From Vibrio porteresiae DSM 19223 (GTDB lineage: Bacteria > Pseudomonadota > Gammaproteobacteria > Enterobacterales > Vibrionaceae), in contig NZ_AP024895.1 in the NCBI RefSeq assembly GCF_024347055.1, positions 2,046,001 to 2,110,000 on the forward strand: a stretch of DNA of 64,000 nt, written 5' to 3'. The notes beneath the pieces were generated by a model that was not told the DNA's origin, did no database searches, and saw nothing but the letters and a program-made list of their open reading frames with translations. The first letter of the stretch is position 1. The number at the start of each line of letters is the position of its first letter. Of the stretch, positions 1-7,697 are shown piece after piece. The position numbers were made by a program, and so were the translations under genes.

Positions 1-1361
1 GCCGTTTCACCCCACCCTAATCCCATGTTGTTAATACATGCCGCTACCGTGCCGTAAGCTGTTTTAAAATCGTGACCAATGGCGACCAATCCCCAAATAA
101 AGAAACAGGTGAAAAAGATCCACAAAAAGAACAGTCCCCACACTGAACGCATCACTCGATCATTGACTTTCTCTCCGGCGATTTTCGTGGTTAACAGTGC
201 ATTAGGGCGAACCAGTTGGTTGATTTCCGTTCGACCTTGACGAAACAGCAGCAAAAAGCGCATTGCTTTGATCCCACCACAGGTTGACCCAAAACAGCCA
301 CCAAAAAAGCTGGCTCCCATGAGCAGCAATACCACCGCATCGGGCCACTGAGGAAATCCCGCTGCACCTAACCCGTTATCGGTCATCACGGAAACCGCTT
401 GGAAAAAGCCATGAACAAAGGCATCCGATAAACCAAAGGTGTGTGTGCGAACCAGCTCTAACCACGTAATCAACACCACGATACTCATAATCAGCATCAT
501 GAATTTGAACTCGGAATTGCTCCAAATCGGTTTAAAACTGCGCTTGATGATCGCCACATAGTAAAGCGAGAAATTGACTGCCGCGAAGATAGAAAAGACC
601 CCACCGACCAACTCTATCGCTGAACTGTGGTAATACCCCAAACTATCGCCATGCGTAGAAAAGCCGCCAAGCGAAACCGTTGATAGGCTATGACAAATCG
701 CATCAAACCAGTTCATACCCGCCCAGTAGTAAGCCAAGGTCGTAACTACCGCAAGCAAACTGTACAAGCCCCACATGCTGCGTGCCGTATCGGCCAAACG
801 CGGTGTGAGTTTCTCCTCTTTCATCGGCCCCGGCATTTCAGATTGATAAAGCCTTGCACCACCAATCCCTAGAAAAGGCATGATGGCAACGGCTAAGACG
901 ATAATCCCAAGACCACCAAGGAAATTGAGCTGAGCACGAAAAAACAGTATCGACTGAGGCAAACTATCAATATTCGATAACACCGACGCCCCTGTCGTAG
1001 TGATACCAGAGACACCTTCAAACAACGCATCGGTAAAAGAGAGGTCGAGACGGCGGTCGAGATAAAATGGCATCGCACTCATGATGGAGAAAATCAGCCA
1101 GAAGAGACAGGCCACCATAAAGCCATCACGTTTTTGCAAATACTTATCTTCGCTTTTATTGGTGAGTTTCCAGCCAGCTAAACCAATCAGCAGCGAGACC
1201 GCAAACGTGAGGAAGAAAGGCGTGATATAACCATCGCGATACAGCCAAGCAACGCCCATTGGCACTAACATGGTTAAGCTGTAAATGATGATCAGAAAGC
1301 TACAAAGATGCAGCACGGTTCCCACCCTAGAGTGAGAGCGTAAGTATGAGTGAATGTTCAT
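1..1361 (-). CDS. trkH: Trk-type potassium uptake protein TrkH (3' end outside window)
   Basis: Integral inner-membrane K+ translocating subunit that works with the cytosolic NAD-binding protein TrkA. Reading the complement from the ATG at 1361 gives 453 codons with no stop before the left edge, so roughly the last 30 residues of a usual ~485-residue TrkH are missing. The translation is rich in membrane helices and contains the pore-loop signatures of the family: SGITTTGAS, STVSLGGFSTH and NNMGLGWGE. It is the last gene seen of a minus-strand operon, 14 bp after the response regulator at 1376-2074. The linkage suggests K+ uptake controlled by that two-component pair. Family assignment is secure; the regulatory link is inferred. 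Confidence 0.95.
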   Translation of the reverse strand, partial: MNIHSYLRSHSRVGTVLHLCSFLIIIYSLTMLVPMGVAWLYRDGYITPFFLTFAVSLLIGLAGWKLTNKSEDKYLQKRDGFMVACLFWLIFSIMSAMPFYLDRRLDLSFTDALFEGVSGITTTGASVLSNIDSLPQSILFFRAQLNFLGGLGIIVLAVAIMPFLGIGGARLYQSEMPGPMKEEKLTPRLADTARSMWGLYSLLAVVTTLAYYWAGMNWFDAICHSLSTVSLGGFSTHGDSLGYYHSSAIELVGGVFSIFAAVNFSLYYVAIIKRSFKPIWSNSEFKFMMLIMSIVVLITWLELVRTHTFGLSDAFVHGFFQAVSVMTDNGLGAAGFPQWPDAVVLLLMGASFFGGCFGSTCGGIKAMRFLLLFRQGRTEINQLVRPNALLTTKIAGEKVNDRVMRSVWGLFFLWIFFTCFFIWGLVAIGHDFKTAYGTVAACINNMGLGWGET

Positions 1362-1375
1362 GATTTGCTGAAAGA

Positions 1376-2074
1376 TTACTGTTCAGTTAACGCTTGGGTA
1401 AGCAGCCGATAGCCTAAGCCTGGTTCTGTTTTGAGCAGTCGCTGTTCATCGACACTGTCGTGTAACTTGCGCCGCAATTGGCTAACCAACACTCGTAAGT
1501 AGTGAGTATCTTCGGTATGAGTCGCACCCCAAATGGTTTGCAACAGTTCAGTTTGTTTGATCAGTTTGTTGGGATGCTTCGCTAACATACATAAAAAGGC
1601 GAATTCCTTCTTGGTTAATGCCAGCTCCTGATCGTCAAGCCATAGCTGATGACTGCTTTGCAGCAAACGAATTCGCCCGCAGGACAATTCATCAGACACA
1701 CTCGTCTCATCCACCAAATCACGCAACAAGACCTTAATTCGAACCATTAACTCTCTGATACCAAAAGGCTTACTCAAATAGTCGTTTGCCCCTGCTTCCA
1801 GCAAACGTATTTTTTCATCCTCTTCATCACGAGCAGTTAGGATCAAAACCGGAGTCCGGCTCTGGCTTCTTAGGTACTCTAACAAGCGAATACCATCACC
1901 ATCTGGCAGACCTAAATCGAGCACCACCGCATCGATACCGCCTTGTTTAAGCACGTCCAGCGCTTCGGCGATGGAATGAGCGCCACAATATTCCAGTCCC
2001 TCTGCCACCAGCGAGATACGAATAAAGGTATGTATTTGCAGCTCATCATCTACGACTAAAATTTTATGCGCCAC
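1376..2074 (-). CDS. KdpE-like OmpR-family response regulator
   Basis: DNA-binding response regulator of 232 residues. It has an N-terminal receiver domain with the acidic pair Asp9-Asp10, the phospho-acceptor Asp53 in VLDLGLPDGDG, the Thr in LILTARDE and the Lys in LSKPFG, then a C-terminal winged helix (about residues 130-228). It resembles KdpE, but no kdpFABC pump genes are adjacent; the next gene is trkH. Its start overlaps the end of the kinase gene by 11 bp, indicating translational coupling. It probably responds to K+ or ionic strength and controls the trk operon; that target is inference. Confidence 0.9.
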   Translation of the reverse strand: MAHKILVVDDELQIHTFIRISLVAEGLEYCGAHSIAEALDVLKQGGIDAVVLDLGLPDGDGIRLLEYLRSQSRTPVLILTARDEEDEKIRLLEAGANDYLSKPFGIRELMVRIKVLLRDLVDETSVSDELSCGRIRLLQSSHQLWLDDQELALTKKEFAFLCMLAKHPNKLIKQTELLQTIWGATHTEDTHYLRVLVSQLRRKLHDSVDEQRLLKTEPGLGYRLLTQALTEQ

Positions 2075-3125
2075 AATGGGGTTCTCCCGATGTCATCGGT
2101 AAGGTAATACGAAATACACTGCCCTCGGGTTGAGCAATCGCCTCAATGGTGCCTTGATGTGCGGCAATCAAGCCGCGCGCAACAGCCAGCCCTAACCCAG
2201 TGCCACTGTCGTTATGCTTGAGTCCTTTTTGCGAATAAAACAGCTCAAACATCTGCTCAGCTTGCTCTACAGAGAAGCCAATTCCTTGGTCTTGTACATC
2301 AAGAACCACGGAATTCTGTTGCGAATAGAGATGCAACGTCACTTGCGTGTCTAGGGGCGAATAACGTAGCGCATTATCCACCACATTAAATAGCGCCTGA
2401 GCAATCAAACTTGAGCTAAGCGACAAGGTCGGTAGCGGCTGCTTTGCCTCAATCACCACGCGCGAAGCTCGCTCACCTAAGCGTGATAACACGAGGGAGA
2501 CAACCTGCAGCAGCGACTCTTCTTCTTTATTCACTTTCAAAGCACCATGCTGCAGCTTGGTCGCTTGCAACAGGTTTTCAATGTACTGATGAAGACGATG
2601 ACTCTCTTGCGTGGCACTGTCGAGCAACTCATCGGTTTCCACTTTCGAGAGCAACGCTTGATACTCTTTTAAAGTACTTAACGTGCCAATAATGGTAGCC
2701 AAAGGAGTGCGCAAATCGTGAGAGACAGATAATAATATCTGATTGCGTAACTGCGCTTGTTTCAACGCGTCTTGCTGGCGTTTGTACCGCTCAGCTAAAC
2801 GACTAGTCAATAAGGCCACCACAATGAACATCAGGAGATTAATAATGTCATCTTGTCGCCACATGACCAAAGAATAACGCGGTATCGTAAACAAGAAGTT
2901 GAAACAGACAGCCCCGATAATAGCCGCTATATAAGCGTATTTACCTTCACAGTAAAAAGCGACCAGCACCACCGCAAGTTCTAATAGCAATAACACCGCC
3001 ACCGCAGACTCTAAAGCAAGATCGAGCCAATAACTGCAAACCAATGCAGTAAGCACGACAACTGCCGTAAAGAGCATACGTTGACCCATCGTTCTTGGTG
3101 TCATGGTGATCGTCATCATTTTCAT
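2064..3125 (-). CDS. Short KdpD-like membrane histidine kinase
   Basis: Sensor kinase of 353 residues. The N-terminal ~105 residues form a bundle of hydrophobic helices like the DUF4118 membrane module of KdpD. A HisKA box follows (SVSHDLRTPLATIIG, phospho-His in HDLRTPL), then a HATPase_c domain with N, G1 and G2 boxes (NALRY, DQGIGF, GTGLGLA). KdpD proper is about 890 residues; the cytosolic KdpD and Usp-like N-terminal domains are absent here. First gene of the kinase-regulator-trkH operon. Several in-frame ATGs lie at the start (3125, 3116, 3104) and no clear ribosome binding site separates them, so the exact start is uncertain. Confidence 0.88.
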   Translation of the reverse strand: MKMMTITMTPRTMGQRMLFTAVVVLTALVCSYWLDLALESAVAVLLLLELAVVLVAFYCEGKYAYIAAIIGAVCFNFLFTIPRYSLVMWRQDDIINLLMFIVVALLTSRLAERYKRQQDALKQAQLRNQILLSVSHDLRTPLATIIGTLSTLKEYQALLSKVETDELLDSATQESHRLHQYIENLLQATKLQHGALKVNKEEESLLQVVSLVLSRLGERASRVVIEAKQPLPTLSLSSSLIAQALFNVVDNALRYSPLDTQVTLHLYSQQNSVVLDVQDQGIGFSVEQAEQMFELFYSQKGLKHNDSGTGLGLAVARGLIAAHQGTIEAIAQPEGSVFRITLPMTSGEPHCGA

Positions 3126-3166
3126 CAGTGGCGCTACTCTATCAAACCGGTATTTTATTGGCGCGT

Positions 3167-3218
3167 AAAAAAAGCGTAAAAAAGCACGTCATTTACGTGG
3201 TTAAGTTTACGCTTTTTT
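3167..3218 (-). terminator. Terminator downstream of the acetyltransferase gene
   Basis: Inverted repeat with 13-bp arms (about 3168-3180 and 3206-3218). On the minus strand the 3' arm ends in a run of T. The loop holds a second small stem (cacgt/acgtg). It follows the stop codon at 3240 and precedes the kinase operon, so it probably insulates the two minus-strand units. Confidence 0.7.
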
Positions 3219-3239
3219 ATCTAAACGTTGGCCTTTGAA

Positions 3240-3842
3240 TTACGCTTCAACCGCTAAATGGCGCAATATTTTCGCTGGGTTACCGCCAATAACCACATTA
3301 TCGCCAAAGCTTTTGGTGACCACACTACCCGAAGCGACCACCACATTGTTACCCAATGTGACCCCAGGGTTAATCGTTGCGTGACCGCCAATCCAGCACT
3401 CGTCGCCTATGGTAATCGGTTTGGCAAACTCAACCGATTTACGCAGCGTTAAATCCAGCGGATGCCCAGCGGTATAAATGCCAACTTGTGGACCAATCAA
3501 ACAGTTGTCCCCAATAGTCACAGGCGCACAATCCAAAATCACCCCATCCGTATTCATGTAGAAGTTTTCCCCTACCCGAATATTGTGCCCATAGTCACAC
3601 GCAAAGCGGCCACTGATATGAAAACGTTCGCCCACTTGTCCAAACAATTCACGAATGATTGCATTACGTGCCTCGCCTTCTCGACGGCGTAACTGGTGAA
3701 AATCGTCTAATAAATCACGAGCACGGGCGCGCAGCGCTACTAAAGTTTCCTCTTCTGAATAGTAGTTTTCGCCATTACACATCGCCACCCACTGACGGTC
3801 ATCGCCACTTTGCAAAATATCGGAAAAAGATGGATACGCCAC
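3240..3842 (-). CDS. maa: Maltose/galactoside O-acetyltransferase family protein (Maa-like)
   Basis: Cytosolic acetyl-CoA dependent sugar O-acetyltransferase of 200 residues. An N-terminal Maa-type cap (residues 1-70, with QWVAMCNGENY) is followed by a left-handed beta helix of hexapeptide repeats (residues ~85-195). The catalytic histidine of the LacA/Maa family is His127 in TAGHP, and the usual NPGVTLG and GNPAK turns are present. It stands alone between the kinase operon and the LysR gene, with its own terminator. Family call is firm; the natural acceptor sugar cannot be read from sequence. Confidence 0.9.
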   Translation of the reverse strand: MAYPSFSDILQSGDDRQWVAMCNGENYYSEEETLVALRARARDLLDDFHQLRRREGEARNAIIRELFGQVGERFHISGRFACDYGHNIRVGENFYMNTDGVILDCAPVTIGDNCLIGPQVGIYTAGHPLDLTLRKSVEFAKPITIGDECWIGGHATINPGVTLGNNVVVASGSVVTKSFGDNVVIGGNPAKILRHLAVEA

Positions 3843-3930
3843 AATCTAAGCCTCTCATGATTTAAATAATGCTTGAGTCTACCGTATTCATCGTGTTTCT
3901 CAATCATTGCCGCTGTTTATTCCTAACTGC

Positions 3931-4749
3931 CTAGCAGAATTGGAAAAAAGCATGAATATCAGCAGGTAAGCCATGGTCGCGTTCTACCGCTAGACCAATG
4001 ACGCGCGTCAATTGAATATCTGCTAGCGGTTTCACAATCACATCCGTCCTTCGTTCTACTGTGTAAGAGGGCACGACCGATACCCCTAAACCTGCACTGA
4101 CCAGATCTAAGGCGTACTCTTCGGTTCTCACCGTAGCTCGAATATTCAGCGCCATGCCTCGATCTTGGATTGCGTAACGCCACGCATCGTCGATATCGCA
4201 AGGCTGACGGCTAATAAACGGAATATTGTTTAGCGCGATCAGCGGAATATCCATTCGATGGCTTAGCGGATGATCTTTTGGCATCGCTAATACGTAACTG
4301 TCTGACCAAAGTGGATGAAATATCTCATTGTCATGACACTGATTTTTGGTGATCAAGCGCGCATCCGCTGCATCATTAACGTCCACCAACGTCAATTCCA
4401 GATTCGGGATTTTATCCAGTAGCCCCTTAACGATATTACTGACGCGCTCACTGCCTAAAAACGGACTTAACGCTAGCTTAAGCTCTCGCTGTTGATAAGA
4501 TTCAATCAGTAATGACTTAAGCTCCCCAACTCCCAAAAGCAACTCTTTGGCCTTAGGATAAAGCCTTCCACCTTCAGGCGTTGGACTCACACCTTTGGGG
4601 TGACGCACAAACAACTGACATGCCAATTCACTTTCTAGCTGCGCAATCGCTGCTGATATGGATGGCTGAGAAATAAAGCAACGCTTAGACGCCCCGCTAA
4701 AACTCAATTCTTCAAATACGGCGACAAAATATTTTAACGACCGAAACAT
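3931..4749 (-). CDS. LysR-family transcriptional regulator
   Basis: Regulator of 272 residues: winged HTH at residues 1-60 (FSGASKRCFISQPSISAAI), linker helix, then a periplasmic-binding-protein-like effector domain (about 85-270). An AGGAAA site precedes the ATG at 4749. It is transcribed divergently from the ALDH7 gene at 4922, with 172 bp between the starts and a perfect dyad at 4857-4874 in that gap. It therefore most likely autoregulates and controls the dehydrogenase. Slightly short for the family (usually ~290-300), mostly in the effector domain. Inducer unknown. Confidence 0.9.
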   Translation of the reverse strand: MFRSLKYFVAVFEELSFSGASKRCFISQPSISAAIAQLESELACQLFVRHPKGVSPTPEGGRLYPKAKELLLGVGELKSLLIESYQQRELKLALSPFLGSERVSNIVKGLLDKIPNLELTLVDVNDAADARLITKNQCHDNEIFHPLWSDSYVLAMPKDHPLSHRMDIPLIALNNIPFISRQPCDIDDAWRYAIQDRGMALNIRATVRTEEYALDLVSAGLGVSVVPSYTVERRTDVIVKPLADIQLTRVIGLAVERDHGLPADIHAFFQFC

Positions 4750-4856
4750 CCGTGTTTCCTCTTAAGCCAAACATCAAATTCACCTATTACCCACCATACC
4801 CTGTGATGGTGCATTCACATAGGAAAAAACTATACCCCTTGCAGATATTCCGTATT

Positions 4857-4874
4857 TTACCTATGGCTAGGTAA
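4857..4874. promoter_or_regulatory. Candidate LysR operator upstream of ALDH7
   Basis: Perfect 7-bp inverted repeat TTACCTA-tggc-TAGGTAA between the divergent lysR and aldehyde dehydrogenase starts, 48 bp before the dehydrogenase ATG. It contains the T-N11-A spacing typical of LysR-type sites. Binding is inferred from location and symmetry. Confidence 0.5.
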
Positions 4875-4921
4875 CTTTTAGGATGAGGTTAATACGTTGA
4901 ACTAGAAACAAGGATTTGGCA

Positions 4922-6466
4922 ATGAACATGGAATTTCTCGATGAACTAGGCCTCAATACTTTTCGTCATAACGAGCTGTTTGCCTCGGTGGTCAGTGGCA
5001 CTCAGAGCCAACAGGGACAAGGTAACACTCACTGCGGTTATAGCCCGATAGACGGCATGCAAACCGCCCAGTTTAACCTAGCAACACCTGAGCAACTCGA
5101 TGCACAAACTGAGCGTTCAATCGCTGCATTTAACCAGTGGCGCACGACTCCAGCCCCTATTCGAGGTCAGTTTGTCCGACGTATTGGTGAGCTGGCACGC
5201 CAATATAAACATCAGCTTGCACAAGTCATCACCTTAGAAGCTGGGAAAATACTTCCAGAAGCCCTAGGTGAAGTACAAGAATGGATTGATGTGTGCGATT
5301 TTGCAGTCGGCCTTTCACGCCAGTTACACGGTTTGACCATTGCCAGTGAACGTCCTGGTCATCGCATGATGGAACAGTGGCATCCTCTCGGTCCTGTTGC
5401 AGTGATTTCAGCTTACAACTTTCCCATGGCGGTTTGGTCTTGGAACGCTATGCTGGGTTTGGTGTGTGGCGATGCGATTGTATGGAAGCCATCTGAAAAA
5501 ACACCGCTGTGTGCACTCGCCATTCAAACCATTGTCAATCGTGCTTTAGACGAGATGCCTCATGTTCCCAAAGACATTGTTAGTGTCATCATTGGCGATG
5601 CAGCAATTGGTATGGCGATGAGTCAGGATAAACGCTATCCGCTAGTGTCAGCGACCGGTTCAACGCGAATGGGCAAAAGTGTTGGTGAGATGGTTGGCGC
5701 TCGTTTAGGACGTTCTCTTCTCGAACTTGGCGGTAACAATGCCATGATTGTGTCACAACATGCGGATCTCGATTTGGCATTAAGAGCCATTGTTTTTGCC
5801 GCAGTGGGAACGGCCGGACAGCGTTGTACATCGCTGCGCCGTGTCATTGCCCACCATTCAGTCAAAGAGGCGTTAGCACAGAAACTTATCCACGCTTACC
5901 AATCCTTGCGTATTGGTGATCCCCGTAAAGAGCATGTTCTCGTTGGCCCTCTAGTTGATGAGCTCAGTTATGCGACGATGCAAAATGCCTTACATTCAGC
6001 TGAGCAGCAAGGTGGAAAGCGGCTTATTGGCGGTGAGCGGATAACGAATAATGTGCCGCAAGGCGGTTTCTATGTCGCGCCTTGCATCGTGGATATCGAA
6101 GCAGATGCTGAGATTGTCCAACAAGAGACGTTTGCGCCTATCCTCTATCTAATGAGTTACGACACCATTGAGCAGGCAATTGAGATTCAAAATAATGTTC
6201 CGCAAGGTCTCTCTTCGGCCATTTTCACCGAGAGCCTAAAAGAAGCCGAACTCTTCCTCTCTCCAGAAGGTTCAGATTGTGGTTTAGCCAACGTCAACAT
6301 CGGCACGTCTGGGGCAGAAATTGGTGGTGCATTTGGCGGTGAAAAAGAGACCGGCGGCGGCAGAGAGTCTGGTTCAGATGCATGGAAAAATTACATGCGC
6401 CGTTCTACCAATACCATTAACTACGGCGGTGACCTGCCATTAGCGCAAGGGATTGTGTTCGAATAA
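4922..6466 (+). CDS. amaB: ALDH7/antiquitin-type aldehyde dehydrogenase (probable alpha-aminoadipic semialdehyde / piperideine-6-carboxylate dehydrogenase)
   Basis: NAD-dependent dehydrogenase of 514 residues, cytosolic. The start at 4922 is chosen because AAGGA lies 8 bp upstream. Catalytic residues fall at canonical positions: Glu268 in LELGG and Cys302 in AGQRCTS. The C-terminal signature GGEKETGGGRESGSDAWKNY is typical of the ALDH7 (antiquitin) family, which oxidises alpha-aminoadipic semialdehyde (in equilibrium with piperideine-6-carboxylate) in lysine and pipecolate breakdown. Divergent from the LysR gene and 0.9 kb from the IclR-controlled transporter/oxidase operon, so it may act on that operon's product. 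Family is secure; the substrate is inferred from family. Confidence 0.88.
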   Translation: MNMEFLDELGLNTFRHNELFASVVSGTQSQQGQGNTHCGYSPIDGMQTAQFNLATPEQLDAQTERSIAAFNQWRTTPAPIRGQFVRRIGELARQYKHQLAQVITLEAGKILPEALGEVQEWIDVCDFAVGLSRQLHGLTIASERPGHRMMEQWHPLGPVAVISAYNFPMAVWSWNAMLGLVCGDAIVWKPSEKTPLCALAIQTIVNRALDEMPHVPKDIVSVIIGDAAIGMAMSQDKRYPLVSATGSTRMGKSVGEMVGARLGRSLLELGGNNAMIVSQHADLDLALRAIVFAAVGTAGQRCTSLRRVIAHHSVKEALAQKLIHAYQSLRIGDPRKEHVLVGPLVDELSYATMQNALHSAEQQGGKRLIGGERITNNVPQGGFYVAPCIVDIEADAEIVQQETFAPILYLMSYDTIEQAIEIQNNVPQGLSSAIFTESLKEAELFLSPEGSDCGLANVNIGTSGAEIGGAFGGEKETGGGRESGSDAWKNYMRRSTNTINYGGDLPLAQGIVFE

Positions 6467-6487
6467 CACCCTGATTTTTTTTTAAAA

Positions 6488-6523
6488 ATTTCACTTAAAC
6501 GAATCATTTCACTTAAACGAATC
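6488..6523. repeat. 18-bp exact tandem duplication
   Basis: The 18-mer atttcacttaaacgaatc occurs twice back to back just after the ALDH7 stop codon. The second copy supplies the left arm of the terminator that follows, so this may be a small slippage duplication. Confidence 0.85.
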
Positions 6524-6546
6524 GACAACTGGCCGATTCGTTTTTA
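6516..6546 (+). terminator. Rho-independent terminator after ALDH7
   Basis: Stem AACGAATCG / CGATTCGTT followed by a run of T on the plus strand, 50 bp after the stop codon at 6466. Confidence 0.8.
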
Positions 6547-6604
6547 TATAAGACATAAGCCAAAGAGTCTAACTCAATGATTCATTTGATAGCAGTGAGA
6601 CATT

Positions 6605-7387
6605 CTATAAACGTGGCCGACTTAAACTCGGATCAAATGGATTTATCTGTTCACTGAGCTTTTGCGCTTCTTGCTTCATCAATTCCACAATAATCGGTAG
6701 CCGCTCTGGCGTTAACCGAACAGCCAACGTACCAATACTCAAAGCAGCCACAATCTTACCGTTACAATCAAATACAGGTACGGCTAACCCAGCCATGCCT
6801 TCAATTAAGCCACTGTTTTTCGCGCAATACCCCTGCTCTTTTACCTTGGAGATTTCAGAGCGGATTTCGACTTCGTCGTACATTTTGTACTCTTTTAAAC
6901 GCCCCAAATTGTGCTGCAGTATCTCTTCTTGCTCTGCTCGTTGCATAAAAGCCAAGATAGCCATCGAGCCTTGACCAACGCCTAGTGCGACGCGACCACC
7001 TACATCACCGGTGAAGGTTTGAATGGGAAATGGACCTTCAAACCTATCCAAACAAATAGCGTCATAGCCATTACGCACTAACAGAAATACCGTATCGTTT
7101 AAGCGCGCACCCAAACGCAGTAACACCGGTTTAGCGAGCTCCCTTAAGCCCGATGAATGCCCTGCCTGCGCCGCCAAAGAGAATAATTCCAACCCGAGTG
7201 AGTAGCGTTTATCGTTTTCTTGTACCACGACTTTCTCATCGACTAATGATTTTAATATGCGATGAACCGAGGCTGGCGTCATTTCTGTCTCCGCCACAAT
7301 GTCGGTAATCCGCATACCGGTTTGATGATGTTGAGCTAACAAACGAATAACCTTAAAGAGACGAGCGGTACTGCTGAGTGATTCCAA
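6605..7387 (-). CDS. IclR-family transcriptional regulator
   Basis: Regulator with an N-terminal winged HTH (MRITDIVAETEMTPASVHRI) and a C-terminal IclR effector domain (IQTFTGDVGGRVALGVGQGS, GLIEGMAGLAVPVFD). The open frame extends to 7429, but the best start is the TTG at 7387: AAGGAG lies 5 bp upstream and the protein then begins ESLSSTARLFK, as IclR proteins usually do (260 residues). The ATG at 7420 has its purine run directly abutting it. Divergent from the importer/oxidase operon at 7698, so it most likely controls that operon. Ligand unknown. Confidence 0.9.
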   Translation of the reverse strand: MESLSSTARLFKVIRLLAQHHQTGMRITDIVAETEMTPASVHRILKSLVDEKVVVQENDKRYSLGLELFSLAAQAGHSSGLRELAKPVLLRLGARLNDTVFLLVRNGYDAICLDRFEGPFPIQTFTGDVGGRVALGVGQGSMAILAFMQRAEQEEILQHNLGRLKEYKMYDEVEIRSEISKVKEQGYCAKNSGLIEGMAGLAVPVFDCNGKIVAALSIGTLAVRLTPERLPIIVELMKQEAQKLSEQINPFDPSLSRPRL

Positions 7388-7549
7388 GTGAACTCCTTTT
7401 CTGCACGGTAGCGAAATCATCCTTTGCACAAGAAATGTTCAGAAGTGGTGCATGCCATTTCATAATTGTGCAGCTGCTTTTATTCTAGTCCATCCCCATT
7501 AGAGAGCAAAACCACCTAACGGATTTACCTATTCTTATTTGCAACTTTT

Positions 7550-7566
7550 ATTCCGCTTATCGGAAT
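7550..7566. promoter_or_regulatory. Candidate IclR operator
   Basis: Palindrome ATTCCG-cttat-CGGAAT in the gap between the divergent iclR and importer operons. IclR proteins commonly bind dyads of about this length. It is followed by an AT-rich stretch that could hold a -10 element. Assignment is by position and symmetry. Confidence 0.5.
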
Positions 7567-7652
7567 TATTTGTATAAAAATTTCGTTCAGTGGAAAAAGT
7601 AGCCACCCATGGCATAGATAGTGCAATTTTCTTATCACAAGGAAAAGTAGAA

Positions 7653-7679
7653 GAACATGCTCAACACCGAAACATGTTC
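7653..7679 (+). repeat. Inverted repeat in the operon leader
   Basis: Perfect 7-bp arms GAACATG / CATGTTC separated by 13 bp, ending 7 bp before the GGAGG ribosome binding site (7686-7690) of the ATPase gene. Could form a leader hairpin or be a second regulator site; function unknown. Confidence 0.5.
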
Positions 7680-7697
7680 CTGAACGGAGGCACTGTT

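Noticed and set aside
690..1078. Two short frames on both strands inside the first 1.4 kb
   Set aside because: They overlap the TrkH frame, which reads continuously on the minus strand with clear pore motifs.
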